From: Neoceratodus forsteri
Taxonomy: Eukaryota > Chordata > Ceratodontiformes > Ceratodontidae
Direction of reading: 5' to 3'
Assembly (NCBI GenBank): GCA_016271365.2
Contig: CM057452.1
Span: forward strand, 1,245,113,001-1,245,177,000
Length of the DNA: 64,000 nucleotides
The position numbers were made by a program, and so were the translations under genes. Below, in pieces: positions 45,121 through 57,032 of the stretch. Under the pieces are notes generated by a model, which did no database searches, was not told the DNA's origin, and saw nothing but the letters and a program-made list of their open reading frames with translations. Position 1 is the stretch's first letter; every line of letters starts with the position of its first letter.

Positions 45121-45420
45121 TCTAGAGCCCATGTAATCTGCAATTCCATGAATCATTGCAAAATTCGCCTTGGAGTTCACCAAAAAGACGAAGTGATGCA
45201 AAGTACATTTATTTCAATGTACTTTACATTAAAATTGGTGTAGAAGTGGTTGTGGAAAAGCGGAGTAATGCAAAGTCATTGTTTCCAGTGGACTTTGTTA
45301 TCCTAATTATAAGGTGGCGTACTCCACTTTGCGTTGCGGATTACTTCGAGGATTCTACCTTAATACGCGAATTGCTTCACATAGTGGATTTTGGCCACTT
45401 TGCCCACCCCTACTCACCAC

Positions 45421-46255
45421 CCTTGATTTATCATTATAGACCACCTTATCCTGCTCATTCTGAGTATGTTTGCACTTCTGGAAGGCTGCTCACTTTTCTG
45501 TTATTGAATTTGTCACTTACTTTCTGAACCAGCTGGGTTTTAGGGCTTTATTTTGGCACAATCACTGGTGGCCTCCATCTTCTTGTTGATTCATCAAGGT
45601 GTCCTACCAGAAATTACTCCATTTTATTAAAGTCAGCCTTCCAGAAATCCAAAACCCTCATTTTGGTCCTGACCATCCCTCTGCCCATGTCCAGGTGGAG
45701 TAACACCAAGTCGTGGTTCCTCGCTGCAAGTGGGGCTTCCACATTTGCATCCCGGACATGCCCACAGTTAGACTGGACCAGGTCCAGTGGGCTCCATGAT
45801 ACCCTCTGTCAGGAATCCACTCTGGAATGCATCCAGTAGTACCTGCTCCTTGTTGCTGGAGGTAGCTGGGATTTTACAATCGACATCGGTTAGATTGAAG
45901 TCCCACACTGTTACTACCTCCCCCTTGCCTGCCATTTCCATGATTTGGAACCCCAGTACCTTGTCTAATTCCTCATCCTGTGAAGGTGGTCTATAAACTA
46001 TGCCCATCCTTAGTTTCCTCCCCTAACTTACTTGGTCCTGCACCCATAATGCTTCTGTTTTCCCATCCACCCCTTCTTCTCTAGTACAGGTTATCCCCTC
46101 CTTCATTTAGAGACACTTCACTCTACCAGTTTCCCTATCCTTCCTATATATTTTTTACCTGGATCCTGTGAGGTTCCAGCCCTGGTTTGGTGTGGTCAAT
46201 GTCTCTGTGATGGGCACTAGGTCCACCTGTCCTTCAACCTTAAGTGCCTGATCAA
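45421..46255 (-). pseudogene. CR1 relic, endonuclease part right of hAT
   Basis: The minus strand reads ITETLTTPNQGWNLTG (about 46200), then MGIVYRPPSQDEELDKVLGF, DFNLTDVDCKIPATSSNKEQ and LLDAFQSGFLTEGIMEPT (46007-45768), and farther VRTKMRVLDFWKADFNKME. This is a CR1-type APE endonuclease. Together with 40206-40451 it forms one CR1 split by hAT. Confidence 0.75.
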
Positions 46256-46900
46256 TATAAATATATATGGTATTTTTGGAAGTATTTAATCACTTCCACA
46301 TTCAATTTTGCACATTGATATAATTAATTACTTAATTATTTAATCATACTGTTATGCTGTGAAATGATGGAAATGATAGTTGCCAACCAATCTCCCTGAG
46401 GAAGCCACATACTGTGGTGATATGTAGGGGCTCCTGCCCTGCATTCCATTTTTGGCACCAGTGCTATATCTGCTGCATGCACTGCCTTTTTTTGCCTGAC
46501 CCTACAACTCCACGTGCCTCCTTTGCCCCCACTGCATGCCCCTTCTCCACATTTTACATTCTAGAAACTCTTTAATAATGCACTTAGCTATCCCCATTAC
46601 CTTTATAGAGCTTTTGCCCTTCTGGAGACAGACCCCAGATAGGTTATAGCTGCAGTTACTATTGAACCCCCACTTACTGCCCCTGCCTTGCTGCCTTCCT
46701 TTGAGCAGTGTTGCCTGTGGCCTGCAGTTCTCTGTATGGAATCTCTGCTGATGCCCTAAAACATCACTTAGGTAGATGCCACACTGCTGTTTTGTGGTGC
46801 TCACGCTTTGGGGCCACTCACACTTTGGGGTCACTAGCAGCTTTGGGGATTTGTATGGGACTGTAGTCACATGACTGACTGGCTACAGTCACATGACCAG
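46256..46900. other. Stretch without a recognised gene
   Basis: AT-rich at first, with short frames only. No similarity recognised. Confidence 0.4.
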
Positions 46901-46904
46901 TATC

Positions 46905-47420
46905 CTCCCACAACAATGGCTTTGAGTTTGGCAGCCAAACTATACTCCACCCCCCCCACAATGCTTTCCTCCCTCCTCCCTCCTCCCTCTTCCTGTTTCA
47001 CCACCCAGTCATTTCCTAGTGTAGTACTTAGCTTAGAATAGATTTTCCACATAAACTTTGGCCATCTGTTCAGTGAATTCACTCTAGATTGGTGGCTGCT
47101 TCACTCTGTCCTCCCTGAATGAAGAACAGAATGCAGTAAAATCACTTTTAACTCGCTAACTGCAACTGTGACAATACCTGACTGCTCTCATGTTACCCGC
47201 ACCCCACAACAGTAGAGTTGAGTTTGGCAGCCAAACTGCACTCAACCCCTCCTCCCACAATGCTTTCCTCCCTTTCCCCCTCCTGTTTCACCACACAGCC
47301 ATTCACACTTATAGTACTTAGCTTAGAACACGTTTCCCACACAGAATTCGGCCATCCATTCATTGAATCACTGCAGCTCTGAGGCTTCTTCTCTCTGTCC
47401 TCCCAAAGGGAATAGCACTT
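46905..47420. repeat. Imperfect tandem duplication, period about 296 bases
   Basis: GTTTGGCAGCCAAAC occurs at 46926 and 47222. Each is followed by CACAATGCTTTCCTCCCT, CCTGTTTCACCAC, TAGTACTTAGCTTAGAA and GGCCATC..TTCA. The two copies differ at many sites, so the event is old. GTTTGGCAGCCAAAC is itself a perfect palindrome around a central A. No gene is seen. Confidence 0.8.
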
Positions 47421-47539
47421 ATGTGGAGGTTACTTGAATTTCTGACTATAGGCTCTGAATAAATCACAATCATAGAAATGGTTAATCTGTTTTGCAGTGC
47501 TACTTCAACTTCTCAGTTTGTTGCTGTTAAAAATGCAAA

Positions 47540-50172
47540 AAAGACCTGTGAGTCACCCTTGAACTGGACAATGCCACAGCAGTACACACAGGGGTGATCA
47601 ACAAACCCCCTGCACAGGGGAGGAAGTGAATGGGTAGCTTGTGGATGAAATACATGATATGGCATCAAAAGGTGAAGTCCTACTGCAGGGGGATTTCAAT
47701 ATGCTGGACTTGGATTGGACCACCAAGGCAACTGCTTCAGCCAGAAGCAGGGCAATCCTGGATCCCCTACAGGGGGTAGGTCTCAGGCAGCTAGCGCTTG
47801 ATCCCACCAGGGACAAAGCAATTCTCTACCTGGTATTGACCAATGGGAACAGAGTCACAGAAGTCCAGGTAGAAGGAAAGCTGGGGTCCAGCGACCAACA
47901 CATAGTGTGGTTTAGCATGGAGACAAGGACTTAGTCGAGTCACACAAAGGTGATGGTACTGGATTTCAGGAGGGCAGACTTTGCTGAAATGGGTAGATGG
48001 ATCAGAGTAGCCCTGGAGAAGGGGGAGATAGGTGGTGGTGGGGGGGGTTGAAGAACAGTGGGGGAAACTGAAAAATGCCATAGTGGATGTGACAGACCAA
48101 TGCATCAGGCTGGTGTCCAAAGCGAAGAAAAGAAGAAAGCCACTATGGTTCTCTAAGGAGAAGGCAGATGAAGTCAGGGCTAAGAGGGTAAGTTTCAGAA
48201 AGTACAGTATAATGGGAATCAAAGGGGAGAAAGATAGAGAGGTGTACCTTGAGTGTCTAAGGGAAGCAGGGAAAACTTTTAGGAGTACAATGGTGAGGAC
48301 AAAGGAGGGATTAGTGCAGACAGTGAAGAAATAGTGTAAGACATTTTGTAGGTACATCAGTGAAAGAAGAAAAAACAGGAGAGGGATTGTAATGCTCAAA
48401 GGGGAAGAGGGAGAGCGTAAGGCGGGTGACCTAGACAAGGCAGAAATACGAATAAATACTTCTGTTCAGTATTCACTGAGGAGAGGGAAGGTCAGGGACC
48501 ACAGCTAGGTAACAGATGCGGGGGGAGAGGAGGACACCAGTCCATTCACAGTGGACAGAGTTCTGGAAGAACTCACAAAACTGAAGGTGGACAAAGCTAT
48601 GGGACAAAATGGCATACATCCAAGAATATTAATGGAGCTGCGAAGGGAACTAGCAGCACCTCTGGCAGCCATATTCCCGAATCACAAAACACAGGAGTGG
48701 TTCCTGAGGACTGGAAGATGGCACATGCAGTCCCTCTGCACAAAAGCGGCAGTTGGGAGGAGGCAGGGAACTACAGGCTGGTCAGCCTCACCTCAGAAGT
48801 GGGGAAGATCATGGAGGCAATGCTAAAAGAAAGGATAGTGGCACACCTAGAATCCAACGGTGCCCAGGATCCAAGGAAAAATGGAGTCACAGCAGGAAGG
48901 TTGTGTCAAATGAATCTTATAGATTGTTTTGATTGGGTGACAGAGAAAGTAAATCAGGGATGGGCTGTGGATGTTGCCTACTTCAATTTTAGCAAAGTGT
49001 TCAACACTGCCCCACATAGAAGGCTGGTAAACAAGATGGGTAGTCTGGGCATAGGGCACAAGGTGATAAACAGGGTTAGTAACTGGGTGAGGGACAGGAT
49101 GTAGAGGGTGGTGGTAAATGTGATCCAATCCAGGGAGAGAGGGTGACCAGCGGGGTACCTCAGGGATCAGTCCTTGCGCCAGTCCTGTTCAATGCTTTCA
49201 TTAGTGACATTGCAGAAGGGCTGGAAGGAAAGGTTTGCCTGTTTGCTGATGACACCAAGAACTGCAACAGACTAGATGCTCCAGAAGGGCTGGAGAAAAT
49301 GAGGAGGGACCTGGAGAGGCTTGAAAAATGGTCTGAGGAGTGGCAACTGAGGTTCAATTCAAAGAAGAGTAAAATAATGGACCTGGTAAGAGGGAACCCT
49401 TGGGAGAGCTACAGGATGGGCGGTGGGGTGCTGATGATCACCAAGGAAGAAAGAGACCTAGGAGTTATCATTTCTGATGTCCTAAAGGTGTGAAAACAGA
49501 GAACAAAGGCTACAGGGAGGGTCAATGGCATGCTGGGGTGCATAGACAGAGGTATTACTAGCAGAAGGATGGAGATGGTGATGCCATTGTATAAAACACT
49601 AGTGAGGCCTCACCTAGAGTACTATGCAATTCTGTAGGCTGCACCTGCACAAGGACATTGATAGGATGGAGTCGGTCCAGAGAAGGGTGACCAAGATGGT
49701 GCATGGCTTGCACCACAAAACAAATGAGGAGAGATTAAAGGACCTCAATATGTACTCACTGGAGGAAAAGAGGGAGCGGGGGTACATGATAGAAACATTC
49801 AAGTACCTCTAGGGCATGAACAAGGTGCATGGGGGAGACATCTTCCAGTGTAGAAGGAGTACAGTAATGAGGGGGCATGATAAGAAATTGGAGAGGGGTA
49901 GATTAAGAGGAAATGTTAGAAACCTTTTCTTCACAGAGAGCGTGGTGGACTCATGGAATAGATGCCAAAAGAGGAGGTGGGAGCAAGCATAGTGGGGGCT
50001 TTAAACATGTCTGGGACAGGCACAAGGGAACCTTGAGGTAGGAAGGAGTGGGAAGGCGAGATGGAAAACCACTGAACGGATAGGATCAAAGGTCACATAC
50101 AAGTATAAGGCTTATGGGCAGACTGAATGGGCCTAGTGATCCTTATCTGCCAACAGTTTCTATGTTTCTATG
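47540..50172 (+). mobile_element. CR1-clade LINE, plus strand, 5'-truncated
   Basis: It starts inside the endonuclease and ends in the CR1 tail GGGCAGACTGAATGGGCC, CCTTATCTGCCAACAG, TTTCTATGTTTCTATGA at about 50172. It is 2.6 kb of continuous CR1 with frameshifts, uninterrupted by other elements. Confidence 0.9.
47641..50010 (+). pseudogene. CR1 ORF2 relic: endonuclease end, linker, RT
   Basis: The endonuclease end reads EVLLQGDFNMLDLDW and DPTRDKAILYLVLTNGN (47641-47934). The linker has RRKPLWFSKEKADEVRAKRV (48032-48334). The RT has VLEELTKLKVDKAMGQNGIH (48551), then in the next frame MVPEDWKMAHAVPLHKSGSW and NYRLVSLTSEVGKIMEAML (48697). It continues with FNFSKVFNTAPHRRLVNKMG, then VPQGSVLAPVLFNAFISDIA and FADDTKNCNRLDA (49143-49280). 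The C-terminal part reads ERLKDLNMYSLEEKRERGYM (49729-49790). The usual F.KAFDT block is FSKVFNT, so a conserved Asp is Asn. Several frameshifts and stops. Confidence 0.88.
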
Positions 50173-50249
50173 ACTTTCTAGGAAATTCTTTCAAGCAGCA
50201 AGAGAAAAGTTATCAATTTTCAGGGTGGCCTGGATTAGCTAAAATATAT

Positions 50250-50445
50250 ATTTTTTTGGCAGTTATTTAACCAGGACTAGCACACTAAGCTGAAAGCTTG
50301 TTTATAGGTGCTACCTAGGAGCAGAGGAAAGTTAAGTGACTTGCTCAGGGTCACACAGTATGCAAGTTGGGGGGTGTAGGATTCAAACCCAAATCTCCAG
50401 ATTTGCAGGTCAGAGCCTTAAACCACTGCACTATACTGCCTCCCT
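50250..50445 (-). mobile_element. MIR-like CORE-SINE, minus strand
   Basis: On the minus strand the tRNA-like head has A box TAGTGCAGTGG and B box GGTTTGAATCC. The CORE segment TGTGTGACCCTGAGCAAGTC with ACTTAAC follows, then a 3' end TAGTCCTGGTTAAATAACTG. This is the MIR/CORE-SINE order. A second, very similar copy is at 57901-58074. No target duplication was found. Confidence 0.82.
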
Positions 50446-51373
50446 ATTATGTCCCTAATTTTAGACATCATGGGGGTAAATGTACTGTAATTGCTTCCAA
50501 GGTGTTGCACCTTGACTGCCTAGTGTTTTGTTATCATCTCTGAGGTTGCAGTATCTATACAATCAGCAAAGCCTCCAAGTGAGCTGGGCAGTGTGTTAAC
50601 CAACACATGCCTCTAGCTGTGCACTGGATCAAATAGAAGATGAATGAGCTTCTGTTAATGCGTAACCCATTTCCACAGAGCATGCTCAACTCAGATCTGA
50701 CTTTCTCTGCTTGTTGAAAGAAAAGCTATGTCTTCTCATCACAATACACTGTCTACACCAGATGTCTACCTCAGCTTCCTGGGGAGAGGAACATCCAATG
50801 CAAGTGAATCAGGCAGAAAAAGCTGTACATTCCCAAGAAAAGTGTACAGTGCATTAACATCAAATTTTATCAGATTGACAGCACAATAATTTGATTCTAA
50901 TAAAGTGTATCAATATATGATCAGGGGCAAACTGTTAAATGTAATAGTTACAGCCTCAGCACCGCTGACATTTAAGGGGCACTTCATTTTCAAGTTTTAA
51001 TATTGGTTTGGCAGATAAACTTATTTTGCTTTGGGGACTTGATTTAATTATGGTTCTATATAAATTAGGCTCAAGACTATTCAAAAGAAATTTCAAATTT
51101 TCATAAATCTGTGATGGTCCATTTTTTTAATTTTTGTATTTTGTGATAATCATTTTTAAAAATAAATAAATTTACAAATAAAATGTAACTAAACTAGCCA
51201 ATTTATAATGACATCTGAAACACACATACAACAGGTCATTTGGCCTTTACTAAAACTTTACAATAGGTGGGTTTACACTATGTGCCGTCAAATCATCAGC
51301 CCTCCCTTACTGCTCTCTCTCTGACTACATTGCCGTACGTTAGTTTACATTTATCATCAGCAGTGCTCTCACA
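50446..51373. other. Stretch without a recognised gene; may hold the LINE 5' UTR
   Basis: Mixed AT-rich sequence. The last 100 bases before 51374 could be the 5' UTR of the following LINE. No other feature is supported. Confidence 0.4.
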
Positions 51374-51838
51374 ATGGGGGGACCCTTCTGGATACATCTT
51401 ATTCTGTTACTCATGGTGAGCAGGGAGAAAGATATTCTCCCTGTCACTGTCATCTTCGAAGACACAGTTCACTATCCTACTCTCTCTATAACATCAACAT
51501 TAAAGAAGGACCGGATCCTCATATATGACCTACCTATGTTGCAACACAACCAGTGGGGTAACTTCCACGAAAGGACTCAAGCAGTTCTACTGTCATATGG
51601 GACGGTGCTTCATTACTGGGTAAACAGCTCCCCATTACGCCTGTCTACCAGACTGCTATTTAGTGATCTGGCAAGAACTCATAACCCCTCATATGACTGG
51701 TATTAATTAAAACAGAGACCCCTGACAAATAAAAGGAAGGCCAAAGACAGAATCCTCATTTTATCTCTTGAAGCTCTTGTGAATTTCTTAATTTTTATAT
51801 TGATTTGCACTGGAGATATAGAAGTTAATCCAGGTCCT
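51374..51838 (+). pseudogene. LINE leader protein ending in a 2A-like peptide (one stop)
   Basis: The frame from ATG 51374 starts MGGPFWIHLILLLMVSREK, a probable signal peptide. It runs 110 codons to a single TAA (51704-51706), then continues in the same frame for about 35 codons to a basic patch (KRKAKDR) and a hydrophobic run (ILILSLEALVNFLIFILI). It ends with GDIEVNPGP at 51812-51838. This fits the 2A consensus D(V/I)ExNPGP exactly; such peptides make the ribosome skip the Gly-Pro bond. The endonuclease follows in frame (FLHINACSLLKKL). Release of a separate leader of about 150 residues, possibly ER-targeted, is inference. No known domain in the leader. Confidence 0.75.
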
Positions 51839-54724
51839 CCAGAGTGCATTACCACACCAGCAGAGTTAGCCTCGACCAAAGGACTAAGTTTTCTCCACAT
51901 CAATGCATGCAGCCTGCTAAAAAAGCTCATGATGATACAAGCCTGGGTTAATCATACTTTGCCAGACATTCTAGTGGTGTCGGAGACATGGCTCAGACCT
52001 GCCACAGCAGATAGAGACATAAACTTACCCAATTACCAAGTATTCAGAGCTGATCGCCAAACAAGGGGCCGGGAATAGCTATATATGTAAAAGCCAATCT
52101 ATCTGTAACTTGCCTAGATGCAACATCTATGTCCAAAGAATTCGAATGCCTATCCCTCAAAGTAGCCCTCTCCAACACCACATCACTACAGCTAATTGGC
52201 TGTTATAGGCCTCCCTCAGCTGACCTCAAGCTACTACCCTACCTGGGAAACCTAATCAAGAAGGGTACAGAAGAAATTATAATCTTAGGTGACCTAAACC
52301 TAAACTGGCTATCCAAGGCAGCAGCACCCTTAATCTCATTCTGCGATACACATGGGCTTACACAACTTATAAATGAACCAACCAGAATCAACAAAAAGAA
52401 TCTGAGCAACAGCACATTACTAGACATCATATTGGTGAGTAAACCTCACCTCTTCACGCACGCTGGAGTGCTATTCAGTGATATAAGTGACCACTGCCTT
52501 ATTGCTGGAATAAGATCAGCTGGCAAACTAACACTCCCGGCTAAATTCACACTGAGGAGATCAAAGAAAAAATTCAATATTGAGGCGTATCTACAAGAGC
52601 TAAATCATTCTACATGCTGGCAAGAGTTATATCTAGCAGACACAGTGGAAAAAGCACATGAGGTACTAAATGACATAGTTATAGGTGCCCTTAACATTCA
52701 TGCACCAATTACTAGGGTACGCATCAAAAACAAAACTTGCCGCTGGTTCACAATTGACCTTAAATCTGCCCTACTTGAAAGGGATAAGCTATGGAAAAAG
52801 GCAAGGAAGACTAAAAACCCGAATGACTGGATGATGTTCAAGAAAGCCAGAAATAGCCGTACCAGGAAAGTACTGGATGCAAAGGTGGCTTATTATATGG
52901 CAGAACTCAATGACTCCTACCACAACCCTGCCAAATTCTGGAGTACCATAAAGGACATAACAGGACAAGAACCTAGTACTACACTTCTAGCTCAAATACA
53001 CCATAACAAGGGAACAACTTCAGATAGAATGGAAATAATGGAATCTTTCAACAATCACTTTACAACTGCTGGCCTTGCATTCAACACCTCTCCGGTTAAT
53101 CTACTACGCGTTCAGCTATGCATTCAGAGCACTGGAACTCGGATAACTGAATCTTCCTTCTCCTTCAAACCAGTCTTGTTGAAACAAGTGGAGGATCTAA
53201 TTTCGCAGATGGATATCAAAAAAAGTGCAGGTGCAGACTCCCTTGATCCCTATTTTCTAAAGATTGCAATACAAGCACTTGCAGTCCCATTTAACACACC
53301 TTTTTAATCTTTCATTAATATCAGGTTTTATTCCCTCAACCTGGAAAACAGCCCAAGTTATCCCACTATTGAAAGCAGGGGACCCTATGGACCTCAACAA
53401 CTACAGACCAATCTCTATCCTTCCAGTGCTATCCAAGCTGCTAGAAAAATTAGTGACCATTCAGCTAAGAGAATATCTCGAAGAGGCTAATCTCTTAAAT
53501 CCAGCACAATCTGGGTTTAGAACCAAGCATAGCACTATCTCAGCACTGGCTAAAGTAACAAATGACTGGCAAATCGAACTGGACAAAAAAAATAGTGTTT
53601 GTGCTGTATTCCTAGACCTAAGTAAGGCGTTTGACACGGTGGACCACGAACTGCTCCTCTCTTCCTTGTATTCCATAGGTTTAGATCCATCCTCCCTTAG
53701 ATGGTTTAGATGTTACCTCACGGGAAGGACACAGCAGGTGAAAGCTGAAGGAGACCTATTTCCACTCAAACCACTGCAAAGAGGAGTTCCACAAGGATCC
53801 ATCCTGGGCCCTATTCTCGTTGCCATTTACATCAATAACATTGACACTAACCTTACCAAAGCCACTGTTCACTTGTTTGCAGATGACACTGTATTATATG
53901 TCAGCAACCCTTCTCCTGTAACAGCTTGTGAAGATCTACAAGCGGAATTCCACATACTACAGCATCAACTATTGGAAAAAAGCTTCTTCTCAATGCAAAA
54001 AAAAACAAAAGCAATGTTTTTCTCCACCCAAAGTCAGATAAGTCACTCCTCACTAAACAATCTCCCCCAGTTATCCACTATTCTTGGTGAAAACCTTGAA
54101 TATGTAGAAAAATTCAAGTACTTGGGGGTCTGGATAGATAGCAGACTCGACTACATAGATCACATTGAAGAACTTCTAAAAAAACTTTGTCAGAGGCTTG
54201 GACTTTTTTAAAGAATAAGGCACTTTCTACCCAGAGACTCTAAGAAGAGGTTGGTCCAGGCCTCATTTCTCTCAGTGTTAGACTATGCAGATTTCCTTAA
54301 CAGTCGCTTCCCTATCTTCTATCTAAAAAAATTGGACACACTTTACCACAGAGCTTTGTGGTTTATAACAGATCTACCCCTTAGCACTCACCACTGCTCT
54401 CTCTATGCTGCAGTCGGATGGACATCACTTCATCTCAGAAGAAACAGAAATGCCGCAGTACGGACGTACAGAGCACTAACTAAGATGCTCCCAAATTATA
54501 TCTTAGACTGCTTCACACAAGTCACAGCTAGTATCTATGCCCTAAGAAGTCATAATTTCATCATGCTCAAAGTGCCTAAATTCAACACCAGGCATGGGAG
54601 ATCTGCTATCAGCTATGTACTAGCTACATCATGGAATATGTTACAGAAGACCCTGAAGCTGAACAACTTTATATCATTAACATCCTTTAAACATCTGTAC
54701 CTAAGTCTCTTACAAGAAAAATGA
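51839..54724 (+). pseudogene. LINE pol: APE endonuclease and reverse transcriptase, three frameshifts
   Basis: The endonuclease has LSFLHINACSLLKKL and VVSETWLRP. After a frameshift near 52070 it continues with IGCYRPPSADLKLLPYL, IIILGDLNLNWLSKA, SNSTLLDIILVSKP and SDISDHCLIAG (52129-52520). The linker runs to KKSAGADSLDPYFLKIA. After a second frameshift near 53290, RT blocks are NNYRPISILPVLSKLLEKLV, NPAQSGFRTKHSTISAL, FLDLSKAFDTVDHELL, RGVPQGSILGPILVAIYINN and LFADDTVLYV (53880-53910), then EKFKYLGVWIDSRL. A third shift near 54210 leads to SVLDYADFL, STHHCSLYAAVGWTSLHLRR and ATSWNMLQKTLKLNNFISL. All catalytic boxes are kept. Confidence 0.9.
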
Positions 54725-55454
54725 AATTGCTTCCACAAGTATTAGAATATTCCTATTCCTAACCTTCCTCTCCTCAGGCAGCCAATACTAGGTGTCAATA
54801 CACCTCCCAAGAATCTCAACCCCACAGACTCCGTGCATCCCGCCTATAGTCTTCTCCCATTATTTCCTGGCACATATCTTAGCCTTTATCCCAACCATCC
54901 ATCTCCTAGTGCAGGCCCCAGCCCCTGTTCAGGCCACTTTTACACTTTCCTACCAAGACACCTATCACAGTCTATGATCACCATCATCCAGTCATTCTAT
55001 CACTGCGTCTCCATTGTCCACTATGACCTTACAATTGAACATTGAAATATTGATTGCTTTAATTAGGATATATACCAAGACAATTCTAATGTTGATATGT
55101 ATATATTAGATTAGCTGGAGTGCATTCATACATACCTATTTTTCTTGTTATGTTTAGACAATCTTGTTTTGAATACTGTATTTATGTGTCTTAGTATAAC
55201 TGTATATAAATCAATTATTGAACCTTGACCTTATCAGGTCCATCTTGCAAATGAGCTGTGCTCAATGATGCTCGCCTGAATAAATAAAGATTTGATTGAT
55301 TGATTGCTTGATTGATGTGATCTGCATACATTGTAACTGCACTTAGGTGCAGCTGGAGATGAGCGACACATCTCCTCCCTTTGAATATTGTACTGCGCTG
55401 CATGTCTTGAGATGTGCCGGAGCATCTCCTTTGAAAATGCCCATCCCTATTTTA

Positions 55455-55519
55455 TTTTGTTTTAAAAAGAACAGATACACATTGTACATTTTGTTATAAA
55501 AAGAACAGATACACACTGT
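55455..55519 (+). repeat. Two tandem about 33-bp units in copy B
   Basis: Same pair as at 36330-36393 (TAAAAAGAACAGATACACAT and TATAAAAAGAACAGATACAC), next to the same MITE right end. Confidence 0.85.
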
Positions 55520-56691
55520 TCATATTTCATAATATTTTAGAGGCTTTACATTACCTCTGAATAAAAGGAACTGCAACAGGACCAAAGGCCTCATCTGCAT
55601 TTTGTGGACTGCAGAATTAGTACTGTAATCTCACAGCACACAAGTTAGTCCTAAATATATTAATAGAAACTCACGGGCCAGGAAATTGGTAGCTCAGAAA
55701 GAGTGTCTACTGAACTCTTGCTCTTGAAACAAATTAGTCCTGGAACAAACACCAGATACACTGGAACAAGCATGAAGCACGTAATGAGTTCTAAAACATG
55801 TTCCAATATACTAGATGATGGATGGAGGCACACACCTGTTTGATCTTCACAAACTACGACCCCCTACTGGCTACATGAGGTATGTGTCCAGTTGAGAGCA
55901 ACAGAGATTCAAAGAACAGAAAAGTTGTCGGTTCTGGCAAAGTGTTATTGTTCCTATGGCGCAACCTGCCTTATTCAAACGTCCCAATACAAATGACCCC
56001 ATAACACTGGCAATGTGCTATGGGTCATTTACATCTTATTATGGCCTCATTATAGGTCAAGGAGCAAACAGTCTCAAACAGGATAGCACCAGCAGCACCT
56101 GTATCAAGCCATGCACAATACATGGATGCACCCCTGCACCCATGCCCCGTACGTCAAAGGTGCATTAGCACTTTCAGCATGCTGTATGGATGGGTAAAAT
56201 ACCATACTCTAGCAAAACAGCAGTCCTCAAATCTAGTCCAGTCTTGAAGCAGAGACAATACACAGATAATCAATATTCTACCATACTGTAACTCTGTATC
56301 ACTACCAGCCCTTCACCACTCCCTGTGTGGCCCAGAGATGGCAGATAGAACTTACACACCACTCACCACCACCACCAACCACCATCTCCTGTACACTGCC
56401 TTTGTGATAGAAACAAATTCTGAATGTGTTCATATAGCTCACGTATACAGACATTAAAAAAAAATCATGTACACCAGTATACTATCCATATCTTACATAC
56501 TATATATCACTAATATCAGAATGACGCCAAATGACGGGGAGGGTATCTTAGAAATGCCACCCCCCATGAACATGTGAATGGGACCACTACACAACAACCA
56601 AAAATATGGCTTTGGTGGTCACCTGTTCATCCCAAAAAAGCCATATTTCTGGTAGACGCTCAGGGGTCCTAATTAAATACTATGGTTCATT

Positions 56692-57032
56692 CTATGATGT
56701 GTTAAGGAGTAAAAGGTGAGCAGTCATAAAAGGGTCCTGTCGCTTACCCATAATACGACAGCTTGACTCCTTCGAGAATGAATTCATCCCAAAATGTTGT
56801 TTTGTTTCACTTATAATTGTGTCCAAAGCAAGGGAATTCCAAGGGTTTACCACCCTTTGGGCAAAAAAGTACTTTTGTTTTACAGTGTTCAACATGTCCA
56901 TGGAGTGGTGGTCTCTAAAATACTGCCTTAGTGTGGTGACATTTCAAAATGCGGTACATAAGATATTGCAAGTACACTGGTGTACAGGAATGATTTCTAA
57001 GGACATGTGCATGCATAGGATGTCCATATTTA
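56692..57032 (-). pseudogene. LINE RT C-terminal fragment, minus strand
   Basis: The minus strand reads HGHVEHCK / MDMLNTVKQKYFFAQRVVNP then WNSLALDTIISETKQHF. The pattern YFF.QRVV..WNSL is the C-terminal signature of CR1-group LINEs. It is a short relic of a different subfamily from the next CR1. Confidence 0.6.

Larger units (their letters stand above)
40452..45412 (+). mobile_element. hAT DNA transposon, copy A (with nested insertions)
   Basis: The left end TAAAGATGCAGCAAAGTTAA and the right end, read inverted as TAGGGGTGGGCAAAGTGGCC, form a weak hAT-type inverted repeat of TAGGGATGC.GCAAAGT style. Target duplications are TTCACCAC (40444-40451) and CTCACCAC (45413-45420), 7 of 8 identical, the correct length for hAT. 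Both flanks belong to one minus-strand CR1. Without the LTR and LINE-tail insertions it is about 3.1 kb. It has a BED-finger relic but no transposase catalytic domain that I can recognise. Confidence 0.75.
51374..55318 (+). mobile_element. Nearly full-length L2/Rex-like LINE with 2A-like leader, plus strand
   Basis: A leader with signal-peptide-like start, a GDIEVNPGP motif, an APE endonuclease, a reverse transcriptase and a 3' UTR ending AATAAATAAAGATTTGATTG and further GATT repeats at about 55318 lie in order. Only one stop and three frameshifts separate it from an intact element, so it is young for this window. The true 5' end may lie somewhat upstream of 51374. The clade within the CR1-L2-Rex group is not assigned. 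Confidence 0.85.

Noticed and set aside
47791..48438. 215-codon minus-strand frame
   Set aside because: Antisense shadow of the plus-strand CR1 ORF2.
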